Positions 43,364 through 54,725 of a DNA stretch of 64,000 bases are shown piece by piece. The notes beneath the pieces are model-generated. The model was given only the letters and a program-made list of their open reading frames with translations. It did no database searches and was not told the DNA's origin. A program made the position numbers and the translations under genes. Source of the DNA: Centroberyx gerrardi (lineage: Eukaryota; Chordata; Actinopteri; Beryciformes; Berycidae); contig NC_136005.1 of NCBI RefSeq assembly GCF_048128805.1, positions 11,576,975 through 11,640,974 on the forward strand, in the 5' to 3' direction. How positions within the stretch are numbered: position 1 is the first letter of the stretch; every line of letters starts with the position of its first letter.

Positions 43364-46113
43364 CTCTATTTCTCTGCCTTACTTGGCTAATTGTTCCAGA
43401 TCCTGGCAGTGCTCACTGATCTTGTGCGTGTCATCAGACAGCACCTTGCGGCCCGTGACGCAGCGCTGCCTGAAGGCCTGTAGCAGCAGCTCCCTGCGCT
43501 GGCTCTCCTCCACCAGGGCCCGGGTTCGGCTGATGGACTGCTCTGTTCAACAGTGACGGTAGAAAACACTGGATAGTTTAAAATATTGTAGAAGTATGGA
43601 AGCACAGCAAACAGCAGCAATGAGCTGGAGAGGAGGTTACATCAAACACACAATGCATAAGACAAATATGTTTAAAAATAAACATAGTTCACAATAGACA
43701 TGCTCCGCTGCCAATCCTTAAGTAACCAGGGTTTGGTCTAGGCCGCGCCATTGTGCCAAACACCCACTTAAATATAAAATGTCCCTCTGAAATTTGGCCA
43801 GTGCAGTTGATCCTGTTCAAAACTCTAGCGATGGAAGCTTCAGTACAGCTGGCACTGAGCATTGCTTTTTAGGTGTGTACAAAATATTAGAACCTTCAGT
43901 GCCAAGTTTTGATACTTTTATGTTCAGTTAAATAAATCTAGCAGCAGAGAAATCCCTTTTATTGTCACTCGTCTCACAGCCAATCACGACCAGTGTTGTT
44001 GCACTCGGCTTTACTTGTGACGGGCAGAGCAGCATTGTGCTGTACGTTAACATGTGTGACTGTTTGCTACATCGTACACTCATAACAATACACTATGCTT
44101 CAGTGCACATTTGGATTCAAAAACACATTTCCACAATGCAGGTAGAGAATCAGATGAAGACAATTTCATCAACACAAGCCTGTTGCTTCAGACATAATGT
44201 TTTAGATTGCGTCTAGACACATTTCCATGTTTTGTTTCTCTTCATTTTTTCTTTATTAGCCAAGAATGAGCTAACCAAGGGAATTTGATCATTGTATTTC
44301 AAGCCATCCAGCCCCCTCTACCAACAGTTGACTGGCCTTCTCCGCTCCCTCCCATGTGATAACACAGCAACTCAGGCAGCATCCTGTTGGTGGGAGACCC
44401 ATCTGTCTCCCCAAGTCTCCTTTACTCCATCACAGTGCACCATCTCAACAAGTCTGATTCATTAGATGGTACTTTCTGTTTACTTTCTATTATAGTGGAT
44501 ATGTTCATACACCCATGGAAAAACATTACTTTGGATATCAGTGACCCATGTTTCCCTACAGAAATGCTCAGAAATGGGGTTGTTGTTTTTTTTAAACTGA
44601 TGGTGAATAAACTGATGGACTAACCTTCTGTGGCCAACTGTTCCTCTGTTCCACTGATCTGAGAGTCCAGATGACTGATCTCAGCTCTCAGCTGCTCTAT
44701 TTTCTCCTGAAGCTCTCTCCGCTTTGCAGCCTCACTCTGGCTCTCAGCCTGCTTCAACTGAGCATGTACAGACACAGAGAGACAGAAGCACAGATCATTA
44801 TGTTATTGGCTATAAATAGAAATTTCACATTGTGTAGCATAGGTGTGATCACTCAAGATCACTCCATACATTCAAATGCAGGTTTATGAATCTGCTGTAG
44901 AACATTAAGCAGGTTGATCCTGTGTTAAATGGCAAGCCTGAGACTGGGCAAATTAATACACTCAGCTTCTAATTATGATGTGGAAAGAAATAATTGGGTA
45001 GGAAAATAAGTTGTACCTCTTTGTCTTGAAGCACGTTGTACCTTGAAGATCATAATGTCAAGGAAATTATTATTGAAATGCTAAAAGAGACAGTAGTCGT
45101 GGTGGTCGAGGAAATTCAATATGAATCAGACATTAAGCCAATATGGGCAAACAAATTACATACAAAACAGCAAGTATGCCAAGAAAGCACATACATGTGC
45201 CACCCTTGGCATACAATGGCAGGAGCAGCAGGGTGGCCAAGTGGTGACAGAGACTATCCAGTCAGAAGGTCAAAGATTCAAATCCCACTACAGCCAGCGT
45301 GTCCATCAACAACTGAACGTCGTGTCAAAGAGCAGGACACCGACACCGACACCCTCCTGCCTGATCGCTCATTGAAAGTTACTCTGGATAACAACAGCTA
45401 AATGCCTAAAATGTAAATGGAAAGTTAAATTGCCAGTTCAATTCAACTCTTACTGTTAACATTGCCTGTTACACACTTTCAATATTTTATCACTGGCAGT
45501 GCTGCTGCTATGAAGTCAACATCATAACTAGGGAGGAAAATGTCAGTGGCTTTGTGATCCAAACGCAGACAAGAATTTCAAAGAGCCACAAAGGATACCA
45601 TTGAAGATTGCCACGCATGATCCTGACATTCCTGCAAGAACAGACACACAGTCAAGGACAGACAATGCATCATCTTCCCTTCTTTAAATTTAAAAGTGTG
45701 CAGAGAGAGACTGGAGTTTACTTAAGAGTAATTTACCAACTCTAGGCCTAAAACAATGTACATGATGTATGTACCGACCTCCAAAAAGTGACTAATTAAA
45801 CTCTTTCATTAGAATGAATCTGATTAAGACCAGGCAGTGTGAGACTAACCTCTGTTGATAAACGTGTTGGATGACATATTTCCATATTGACGTCCCTGCC
45901 CCAACGCACAGCCTGTAAAGTAAATAGCAAGCACTGACGTTGTAGAATAAGCATCATTTGTGAGGAGTGGAGATGTTGACTGCGATAGGGAAAGTCAAGG
46001 CAATATGATACCCACGTTTTGAAATAGCTGTCATTGGGCAGACTCTGTGGAGGGAGACTGAACTCCTCTGTCGCCCACCGCTTCAGCTCTCGCACAAGGT
46101 TCCCGTCCGCCAT
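37645..46113 (-). CDS. haus5: HAUS augmin-like complex subunit 5, complete (658 aa)
   Basis: HAUS5 is a coiled-coil subunit of augmin, which recruits gamma-tubulin to spindle microtubules for branching nucleation. Nineteen coding exons, in gene order: 46016-46113, 45850-45912, 45599-45631, 45017-45041, 44625-44757, 43383-43542, 43163-43256, 42793-42884, 42645-42699, 42405-42532, 42026-42104, 41690-41844, 40974-41136, 40656-40736, 39902-40047, 39293-39389, 38807-38945, 38036-38168 and 37645-37747. They total 1977 nt with every phase matching; human HAUS5 is 633 aa. Diagnostic matches are the N-terminal LPNDSYFKTLCVG then IWKYVIQHVY and RIMRGNLQWY, and the C-terminal WWDQPAQHALAEI and LTLQQWLQRW. 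The middle is Glu/Gln/Leu-rich heptad sequence. Exons 3 and 4 are only 33 and 25 bases. The start codon at 46113 has A at -3 and G at +4. No single exon is long, which is why the gene is easily missed in ORF scans. Confidence 0.95.
38520..38615 (+). mobile_element. Possible Penelope-like/foldback 3' tail in haus5 intron 17
   Basis: The sequence CTTAAGAATGCCACTAGGCC followed by AAAACGTTAGC and an AATAAATTGGTGAAATTGAG tail resembles the CTGAAGAAGG...CCGAAACGTT end motif of a fish retroelement family. It is related in layout to the CTGATGAAG...GAAACGCG motif at 31250. Only the end is present. Confidence 0.3.
41993..42020 (+). repeat. TG repeat beside the haus5 exon 11 donor
   Basis: TG/CG dinucleotides run to within about six bases of the exon 11 donor (coding end 42026). 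In gene sense this is a CA repeat directly after the 5' splice site. Confidence 0.9.
43313..43361 (+). repeat. TG repeat after the haus5 exon 6 donor
   Basis: The repeat lies 22 bases from the exon 6 boundary (43383) and between the short exons 6 and 7. In gene sense it is CA-type. Confidence 0.9.
45229..45420 (+). mobile_element. tRNA-derived SINE in haus5 intron 3
   Basis: The copy has an A-box-like TGGCCAAGTGG (45234-45244) and a B-box-like AGATTCAAATCC (45272-45284) at proper tRNA spacing. Its 3' tail CTCTGGATAACAACAGCTAA then ATGCCTAAAATGTAAATGG matches the widespread fish SINE/L2 tail (TTGGATAAAAGCGTCTGCTAAATG type). It lies antisense to haus5, about 190 bases from the 25-base exon 4. 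Confidence 0.8.
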
Positions 46114-46500
46114 TCTGACCAACCGACGGCAGCAAAGGGAACAACAACAAATGTAGTTAGCTTGTAGCGAGCTAACGTTAGCTAATTACTTGTCAACTAA
46201 GTTAGTTAACTTAGTAAGTTAGTTCACTGGTATTGCTGACTGTGTCGAATTAACTTTGGACTTACTTGTTGCTTTTAGGGGAGATATGTCTCTGTGGTTT
46301 ACGTTTCACGCAGTTTGACTTAATAACAGTGACCAAATTTGGCCAACTGTCTGCTGAAGCTACAATAACACTTGTTGTTATGAATCTTCACTCAAACTTC
46401 CAGCTTCCCGCTCCCCGCCATGTCCGGTCCGGTCAGGTATTTCCGCTCATCTACTCCGCAGCAAAGGGAAAGGCAACTAGCGCCCCTGCTGGTTGCGTTC
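46114..46500 (-). promoter_or_regulatory. Probable haus5 promoter and 5' UTR
   Basis: The interval contains GCTAACGTTAGC at 46171-46182, repeated TTAGTTAACTTAGT-like motifs and a GC-rich block near 46410-46445 (CCGCTCCCCGCC). No coding exon is seen before the fzr1 3' UTR. Confidence 0.45.
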
Positions 46501-46851
46501 ATCATTACTGGGGAAATCACATTTCTTTTTCCCATTGACAAACAGAAAATAATTTCTCATAGGTAACTGCATAAACTTTATCAGAGCAGTCCGTCCAAAT
46601 CGCTAAGGTTAAAACTGTAACCACCAACAAAGCTCGTCACAGAAAAACAAATGTTTGTCTTCAGTAGTCTGCAAGTAGTAATAATAAATACATAGTTTTC
46701 TATGATAATTGAATATATGTCTTAAGTCATAAATTCCCAGTGAGGTCAAGCTTTGAATCCAGAGAGCAGCATGATGAATTCCTTCAAACTTAGAATAAAA
46801 CAGGTCACATAAATCAGCCGACCAAACACCGGTTCTTTAGTTCCAACACCT

Positions 46852-46857
46852 TTTATT
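46852..46857 (-). terminator. Candidate polyadenylation signal for fzr1
   Basis: TTTATT reads AATAAA on the minus strand, 710 bases after the fzr1 stop codon. The interval 46858-47566 is AT-rich and is the likely fzr1 3' UTR. Confidence 0.5.
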
Positions 46858-47566
46858 AACTCGTTTACTACATAGAATCAACCATGTAGTAGATGTCTAT
46901 ATGCACAGCATTAGACTCTATGTCTGTCCGCAGGAGCATGATATATTGCATCATTTCAGCCGACCTACACTCAGTGTAGTCTTGCAATGGTTACAGTAAA
47001 CATGCTGCACATACTGCAGAGGCCTTAAGTGATTCTATTTAAGTAAATCATGGTATGTAATAGCATTTTTTTTTTAGAATTTGTAGAATGAAGTCCATGA
47101 TAATTGACAGTTATATTCATTCTCTCCCTGTTTTATCATATTACAAATAACTTAGACCTGAGTATAACAAAAACTAAAATGCTCGCTCCGCATTTCAAAA
47201 TCCACAATTATGAAAATGGTATAACAATATATTTTAAGTAAGGCTTACGATTTCTTCTTTATAGTGAATACAAAAATGAAAAATACAAATGGAAATCAAC
47301 CCACACATACATTTGAAAATAAATGTAGAAAATAAAATACATTCATAATGAGGGCACACAAGTCAAAAAGAATTCCCCAAAGTTGTTAGCATGAAAAAGT
47401 AAACTTGCTGAGTTGCTGTTCTCACTGCCACTTCCTCTGGGTGTAAAATATCAGGAGAGGTCTTAGATTGTAAGTCTTTAGCACCATTTTGATGACTGAG
47501 CCGTCCAGTCGCTGGGACCAACTCAGTCAATAGTGTCCATCGCTAGAGTCTTATATTTGCTCAAAG

Positions 47567-47994
47567 TTACCGTATCCTGGTAAAGAGATTTAAAACTGAT
47601 ACAGATTCCTGAAACAAAAAAAATTTAGAAGCTTGGTTAATTATTTTGCACATATTGAGGGTTTTTGCTGACTACTGTTCCTAAACCAAGAGCTTTCTCA
47701 CCTTTGTTGACCGTGTTTTACTGAACACGTTCCAGAAGCGCAGGGTCTCGTCTCCAGCCCCTGTGACGATCGCCTCACCGTCAGGGGACATAGCCTAAAT
47801 AAAAAAAGAAAAATAGATGTGACTTATGAGGCCTGAAAATTGTTATGGAACACTGAGGCTATAAAAATCAAGGATGACAGGCTTTAGCATAACATGACAT
47901 GCACCAAAAATTACATTCTGCACAAAGGCAGAATATACTAGCACATGCCCACAACCGTGCATACAGACATTCCCTTCAAACAAAAGCACAGACA

Positions 47995-48051
<57 letters not shown>

Positions 48052-51000
48052 TGACCAAGTAGAGGACTCTGTACGAGTGTCCTGTGAGCTTGGCCACTTG
48101 AGTGAGGGCTGGATACTTCCACACCAAGATCTGGTTCTGAGAGTAGCCATGGGTGCTCACCTGGAAAAGGAGACTGTCTTAGTGTCTTTGGCATCATCAG
48201 TATTATAATTAAAAGGTATACTGGCAGTTCTACTGGCCGCTACATTGCGTTTTACAGTGTGCCACCACCTGCACAAAACGGGAAGAGGGAGCTAAAACAT
48301 TCAGTTTTTCGCAATGGCAGGTGGTGGAACATGTGAAAGGCCTATGAGAAAAAAAATCACTTCCAACATGTTTATCCTGTTCAGTGAAGTGAAAGGAAAA
48401 AAAACCTCAGACTGAAGACGCAATATCCTCTTTGCAACACGATGTGATGGGGTTTATGGAAAATGTCTTAATTTTGAGAAACACTAGCACTAACAACACT
48501 GGCGTGAGACAGAGGCTACCAATCTATCGACTATGGTCTCATCTGTTTATGGTAATTATGCCAAGGTATTACAATTAATTTGACAACGCTATATTGATGT
48601 TTGTAAATACAAGATATCGCACCTGTAACATTATCACCTTATCCTCAATGTAAGCGTTATCACAATAACAAACATCACCATCTTTGTAACTTTATTGGCC
48701 ACAGCCAGCACATCACTGTGCACACTGTCTATGTCGAGTCACTTACCAGCTCATTAGCATGCTTGGACCAGGCCAAGTTGCAGACCTGTGAGCCTGTGTC
48801 CATACACTGCAGCGGCTGCGAGGTCAGGGTGTTCCAGAAACGAATGCAGCGGTCGGCGGTGCCGCCCCCAGAGGCCAGCAGGCCGTGCTGGTGGGGGGAC
48901 CAGGCGATGGCCTTCACTGCAGCCAGGTGGTCCATGTAGGTTTGCACTGGGCTCAGCGAGGAGTGGTTCCAAACCAGGAGCTGAGATGGCAGATAATACC
49001 GGCAGAGAAATGTCAGATCCCAGACAGAGATGTAGATGCACTTTGTGTGCAACTAAAAAGCTTTTTGTATTAACCATAATGAATGACATGCCATTGCTCT
49101 CTGTGCTAAGGGTAAATGAATATATCTCCATGCATGCAAGTTAACATTTTGACTGAATTGGGAGTTTTGTGACAACTCTTTGTGCTGCTATCTTCCTCAT
49201 CACTGAATACAATGAGTAAATACAATAAGTGGCAGATTAAACTAAAATAACTCTACCTTGTTGTCATTGCCTCCAGAGGCAAGCAGCTGATGGTCAGTGC
49301 TCCACTTCAGGCCGCACACTTCCTGCCTGTGTCCCTGCAGCCGTCTCTCTGACTGGAGCGGAGGCGTCCGCACATCTCTCTGAAGAATCATACGGTCTCG
49401 GCTGCCCGAAGACAGCTGGTCTGCATTCCACGCTAGTGCCCCTGCGGACAGACACAGAGTAATGCTGACTGACTGTTTCTCGTTCCTTTCTTTTCATTGT
49501 GTCTTGTCATCTTATTGTGACTTGAGCATTCCTTTAAAATCGCTTTATAATCCATGTACAATGTTTTAGCACTGCAAACTTTCTCACCGACTCTGGCTGT
49601 GTGGCCTTCCAGGGCAAAAAGTTTCTTCCCAGCACCAGCGTCCCAGATCTGTACGTAGCCTTTGTGAGTCCCCACTGCCACCAGGTTACCCTAAAGTCAA
49701 GCAGAATCCTCTCACTAACAAAAACTGAACCCAAACTCCACTATGGAAGTTTCATAAGGGCAGTGGTTGGGAAGTTACCTATGACACAGAGTCTATACTC
49801 ACCCTTTCTGACCAGCCAACTGATGTGACCGAGTCTCCCTCCACTGATAAATCACACAGTCTTGTTACCTGGGGAAAAGAAAAGGTTAGCAAGTGATTCC
49901 CTGAGGGACAGCAAAGTACTGCCTCCAATAAGTATACATATCATACAATTGGAAAATCATGCTCCCTCATTTCATACTTATCCATCTGTCTGTACCTGGC
50001 TGGTGCAGGCACTCCAGAGGTAAACGCACGTGCCCAGGCCGACACTGAGCACATTGAGGGAGGACCAGTCCACCAAATTGAGGTAAAAGTCATCCTGCAG
50101 CTCTGGAGCGTCCAGGACCTTAAAGGGGATCTTGGAGATCTTGCGGGTTGGCTTCCGAGGGGAGCGCAGCAACTTCTGACTACAACAGGAAAGGTCAGAC
50201 ATTATGAAACCTTGATGCCAAAATGTACATTTAATCACACAATTTGATTGTTTAGTGTCAAAAACAATAGGAGGTTTAAAACACAATTTAAACAAAATTA
50301 GCTTTTACCTTTTGCTGCTGACAGGTGATAGAGAGTAGGGAGAGATGCTGTTGCCATCGTCTGGTGGTGAGGACCTCTTGGCACTGAGAGAGTACTGCAA
50401 AGAACACACAGGTAGAAATCAACACGTGACGAGCTTCATTAAAATAAACACAAAACCCACAGAAGAAAAATTTTTATTCATCGGGTGTAAAGCAACCCTT
50501 ATATAATAGCAGCATTCTACTCCTTGATTTTTTTCACCCATACTGAGGAGTCTGACTGTATATTTGTGTCTGATATGTTAGTAGCTAGAGAGTGCAGTGT
50601 ATAAGGAGTATGTGATGAAATGTGCCTACAGTGAAAAGACTCCTCTTTTCAGGCGTGGAGGGCTGCAGACGCCTGTCCTCTGTCTGGGGGTCCTGGACCT
50701 TCTCGATGCCCGCTCCCAGCAGCTCATTCTTCAGCAACGCAGAGTAGGCCAGCCCATCCACTACACACACAGGAATAATAATATAATTTGATTAATAAGA
50801 CGTACACATAGGAAAATAATATAAATACAATCCCACGGGGGCAATGTGCATAAGCAAACAATACAATGTCCAAAATAACCGTATGGTCCCATCAAAGCCT
50901 GGGGTGGGTATGAACCCTAGGACCCCCTCTCCCTTCCCTTGGCAAAAAGCTATACTTTTGTCTGCACACTCCACAAATAGTGCGTACAATTTAGCATTAT

Positions 51001-51800
51001 ACTTGGTTGATAGGTCTGTAGCAGTTTTCAACCATGGAGTGTGCTTTGATATTCTGCCCATTGAGCTGTATGAACAAGTAACAGAGGAAGAGGCATATTT
51101 GAAGCATAATATTTCCATTGTTGCAGGTGTCCGTCATGACCGTCTGGTTGCAAAACTGTTATTCACCTTTGCTATTATCAGAAGAGGCATCCTTTGTTTT
51201 TCTATTCTGACTTGGCGACTTCTCATTTTCCTGTTTGGAAATCACAAAGATATTGTTATTGGTGTGAAACTTGTACACAAAAATTTCTCAGACAAAATTT
51301 TCACACTGTAATCAACTTAAACACCCACATACATTGCAACATTTTGAGCTGCCAAACACACATACTGCTTCTCTCTCACGCAAGCACAGACACACGCCTC
51401 AAGTAATTCACCCACAATACGGTTCATACATTGATCCTGTGGAAGTTGATATTCCAGTTGGCCCCTGCTCTGCTTGGGATGAATCGGTCTCCATGCTTAC
51501 TGGGGGAGGACAGCGGGGAACCGGTAGGTGTCAAGCCTCGCACAATCTCAGTCAGTTTCTGCACAATCAAAAAGGTGTGAGATATGTTTATCTTGAGTGT
51601 GTATGTGTTTATGCACCAGTCACTTTTTAAATCAATTAATAGATGATTGGGCTTGATGTACAACATTTTTCTTCTTTAGGATAATAATAAAAGCAGCTAA
51701 CAATGGAGATGAGTATAAAACAAGGACTCACAACAGGACTGGAGTTGTCATTCTGAATGTTGATCTGTCTGAGGAGGCGGCGTTCATACTCTGGATCCAT
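47567..51800 (-). CDS. fzr1: Fizzy-related protein 1 / Cdh1 (APC/C co-activator), complete (496 aa)
   Basis: FZR1 activates the anaphase-promoting complex and selects substrates for ubiquitination from late mitosis through G1. Thirteen coding exons, in gene order: 51732-51800, 51430-51558, 51167-51230, 50630-50760, 50309-50394, 49996-50179, 49803-49868, 49588-49690, 49257-49441, 48747-48980, 48056-48160, 47702-47794 and 47567-47608. They total 1491 nt, giving 496 aa, the same length as human FZR1. The start [13 protein letters not shown], the C-box DRFIPSR at residues 47-53, Cdk-type Ser-Pro/Thr-Pro sites, [20 protein letters not shown], seven WD repeats from about residue 180 and the C-terminal Ile-Arg tail (LFTRIR) are all present. 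The third coding exon (64 bases, beginning [11 protein letters not shown]) is conserved and easily overlooked. About 33 bases of 5' UTR (51801-51833) precede the ATG in the same exon; a non-coding first exon probably lies near 52.33-52.48 kb. Confidence 0.97.
47997..48048 (+). repeat. CA repeat beside the fzr1 exon 12 donor
   Basis: About 26 CA units end seven bases from the boundary of the coding exon 48056-48160. In gene sense this is a TG repeat just after the donor. Confidence 0.95.
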
Positions 51801-52319
51801 CCTAGGTTGGTATCTTGATACCACAGCCACAGGCTGGGAAGATGGAAAGCTAGTCAACACGAGAATGACAAGGATTCAAAACAATTCACCCAAAGTTTTG
51901 TTGTTTGGCATACCGACATATATTTTTGTTATTATTCTGGTTTCTATTTTTGGTCAACATTGCTACAGTTTGTGGTAACTTAAAACATTGGTAAACAACA
52001 TAAGTTACACAGTATTGAATGTGTAATGTGTAATCTTAAATAAACTCATGTACAGTTGGTGTAAACTAACTGGCAGGCGCGTAAGAAGAACAAAGTATTA
52101 GTTATGACATGCCCAACATTTAGCTCAACGCAGAAAGTGACACTTTATATATTTAAGTTACAAAAACAAGGACTGGGAAATGGCACAAGATGTAACTAAT
52201 GGCTTTCGCCATTCAAGTTAGTCCTGTGACTGATCCTTGCCCTGAAGGAAAGCTAGCTAATGATAATGTTAGTAACGAGCTAACTAAGCTAATAGCTAAT
52301 CGTATTTGCTAACGACAGC

Positions 52320-52500
52320 CTACATACCACAAACAAACCCGTCCCTGTATATCACCTCCCAAACGCCAGACACTTTAAAATATCAGGAACAATACTTGTC
52401 GGAGGTACCAGGTGAAAACTAGCGATATGTTGAAGTTACCCACTCTCTCTTTGAGGTAATATAACTCAGGCTTAGGTTAGACAAAAATTACATTGCATTG
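52320..52500 (-). promoter_or_regulatory. Probable fzr1 promoter and non-coding first exon
   Basis: A good donor-like GTATGT (minus strand, near 52323-52328) could end a non-coding exon reaching to about 52480. It would splice to the acceptor at 51834-51835 just before the start codon. GCTAAC-type motifs are scattered at 52279-52310. This is inferred from splice signals only. Confidence 0.35.
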
Positions 52501-52879
52501 TGGGATTTTTTGGAACCCCGATGACGTACAGCTCTCAAATCAAAACACGGAAATGCCACATTTGTTGTCAAGGGGAACTGGGATTTTCATTACGGGCCAA
52601 ACTACTTCCAAGTCAAAATGGCTAGCTATATCTTCGAAATGGGTTATAATTTTTTTAGGCATTAAGTTTCCACGGAAGTTAATGTTAGGGTTAGGATTAT
52701 AATCAACCTTTTAGCTGAAAATTGCAATAAGCAGAGCTGTGAACATACCAGTAAACCAAAGTTTTGTATCCTGGGACTAAAAGTAACAACATGGAGAGAC
52801 AAATCTGAGGTTGTCATTTTTTGGCCCCTTGGTGGCTTAATAGCCAATATCAAACTGCCTCATTTTTGATTCTGCTCTA

Positions 52880-53190
52880 AATTTTGAGAAGCAAGCCCAA
52901 ACAGTTGTTCAATCTTGTTTTCATCAGTTAAGAAATATCTCTAAAATTAGATCTTTTCTTTCCTCTACTGACCTGGAGAAAGTTATTCATGCCTTTATCA
53001 CTTCTCAACAAACTCTCTGTATTCTGGCCTAAATTGTAAAACTATCATGTAACTTTATTTTCTGTTGTTTTATTTTAGTCCTTGTATAGCACTTTGTTGT
53101 TTTTATCGGTTTCCTTTTTTATCCTTGATAAAGGATAAAAAGCACTTTGTAACTTTATTTTGAAAGGTGCTCTATAAGTTTAATCAATAT
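52880..53190 (+). pseudogene. Non-LTR retrotransposon (LINE) reverse-transcriptase fragment and 3' tail
   Basis: A reading frame from 52898 encodes QLRNISKIRSFLS and DLEKVIHAFITS, which match the conserved region near the C-terminal side of fish LINE reverse transcriptases. The frame stops at about 53032 after losing the expected downstream motif. A tail with TTTTGAAAGGTGCTCTATAA (from about 53158) follows, typical of LINE 3' ends. The copy is truncated and dead. Confidence 0.75.
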
Positions 53191-53997
53191 AGGTGAGTTC
53201 TCCTTGTCATTGCCAAGTGCCAAACACAGATGGCGTAATAGCTCTATTTTCCAGACCCAGCCAGGGCAGAGGTAAATAGGTCCAGCACCTTTTTGAACAC
53301 CACCAACTGTCTTGAAACAATGGTGGTGGAAACAATGGTACTTATTTCTAAATGTACTTATTTTACCCATTCTTCTCCCATATCACAGATCTCGTGTTGC
53401 CCCCTCCACCTTGCCTGCAGTCTGACAGTCATGATCACATAGTCTTTTCTGTCATGCTATACTTCAGTGTAAACTCAACTTTCAATTTAACCACAGGATA
53501 AACGGAGTGTTTCTAATAACTATGGGTTGGGGCCTGAAATGGGTCGCAGACCTACTCCTTATTGGCTTTGAGAACACCTGCTGTAGAATAGTATCGATCA
53601 GAGGAAAAACAAAAGACCATGAATGCATTTGCCTATATCAAAACTAAATATTCATGCATCATGGTGTGCATTGTGAAAAGCAGTTTTCAGATCTAATGTG
53701 ACACTTTATTGATGGACAAATTCTTATAATTGAAGGAGAATTTTAGGGCCTTATGAGAAGTTTTAGGCCTTTTGTGAATTTGGTCAAATTAACATTAAAA
53801 CAGGCCACAGAACACGAAACCCGCAGATGTGACGAGGAAAATGCAGACTTATGATGAAATGTTTGATAATCTAATCTGGTGTGAAGGTTGGTTCATGACA
53901 TTTCAGATGTATTTTTGAATCTTTGGAATTACTCAGTGAAGGCTTGCGTGTCCCCCTATTCTAGATTGCACTGTAACGAGATTACACACTCATACTG

Positions 53998-54397
53998 TGT
54001 GTGTGTCTGTGTGTGTGTGTGTGTGTGTGTGTACACGTCTATAATAAATGTTTGAGTGTGTTTGTGTGTGTGTTTACGTGTTACGTGCTCGTCCAAAAAC
54101 ACTGCTGCAATATATTCTTCAGTCACCACCCTTTCCTATGCAATAACATACACTTTAAAATGTATTGCTAATGACCATGTGTAACAAAAGACTGAGCACT
54201 GTGCCTTTAATGCTTGTGACAGGAGCAGAGGGTAGTGATAATAATCACACACTGAGCGTACAGAGGGCCCCCACGAACTTCACTGTGTGTTTTCTGGTGA
54301 ATGAACCTATAGAAATTTACAACAGCAGACACACAACATATTTCTTTCTACAAGTGTGAAGGAGGCAGCTTCTCTCTCCCACTCTCTCTCTCCCTGC

Positions 54398-54424
<27 letters not shown>
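53998..54424 (+). repeat. TG and CT simple repeats
   Basis: TG units occupy about 53998-54035, with further scattered units to 54075. TCTC units occupy about 54370-54424. They flank the left side of the homeodomain-site-rich block. Confidence 0.9.
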
Positions 54425-54428
<4 letters not shown>

Positions 54429-54482
54429 CCACACAACACTGGCGCCAGCAAGCAAATCCCCCTCTCACCCCCCTCTCCCCCC

Positions 54483-54725
54483 TTCACTGACCTCCAATTA
54501 TGTCATGCGAAAAAGCTGTGTCCCATTGAAAAGCTCTCTTAATCAAACCCAATTAATTCCGCTATTTTCCCTTATTATCCTTTGCAAGGAACGCGTCTTT
54601 CCAATAAGACTGTTAACTCCAGCCGCGGCCCTTTCAGATCTGCTGGGGTGCGGGAGCGAAATAATGGATTGCACAATTAATCAATTAGTCATTAAGGAAC
54701 TTAATTGTTGTTAATGAAGACAATA
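54483..54725. promoter_or_regulatory. Candidate conserved non-coding element rich in homeodomain sites
   Basis: The block has at least seven TAAT/ATTA cores in 240 bases, including CCAATTATG, CTCTTAATCAAA, CCCAATTAATTCC, AATAATGGATTG, ACAATTAATCAATTAGTC and TTAATTGTTGTTAATGAAG. It has balanced base composition and no simple repeat or ORF, unlike its microsatellite neighbours. It lies about 5.6 kb downstream of the rx gene. An enhancer role is inferred. Confidence 0.45.

Noticed and set aside
45229-45300. A functional tRNA gene
   Set aside because: A-box and B-box-like sequences are present, but no complete cloverleaf with acceptor pairing is seen, and the 3' tail is that of a SINE.
48258-48330. 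Inverted repeat CCACCACCTGC...GCAGGTGGTGG in an fzr1 intron
   Set aside because: The stem is only about 11 bases with a loop of roughly 50, and there are no other marks of an RNA gene or transposon.
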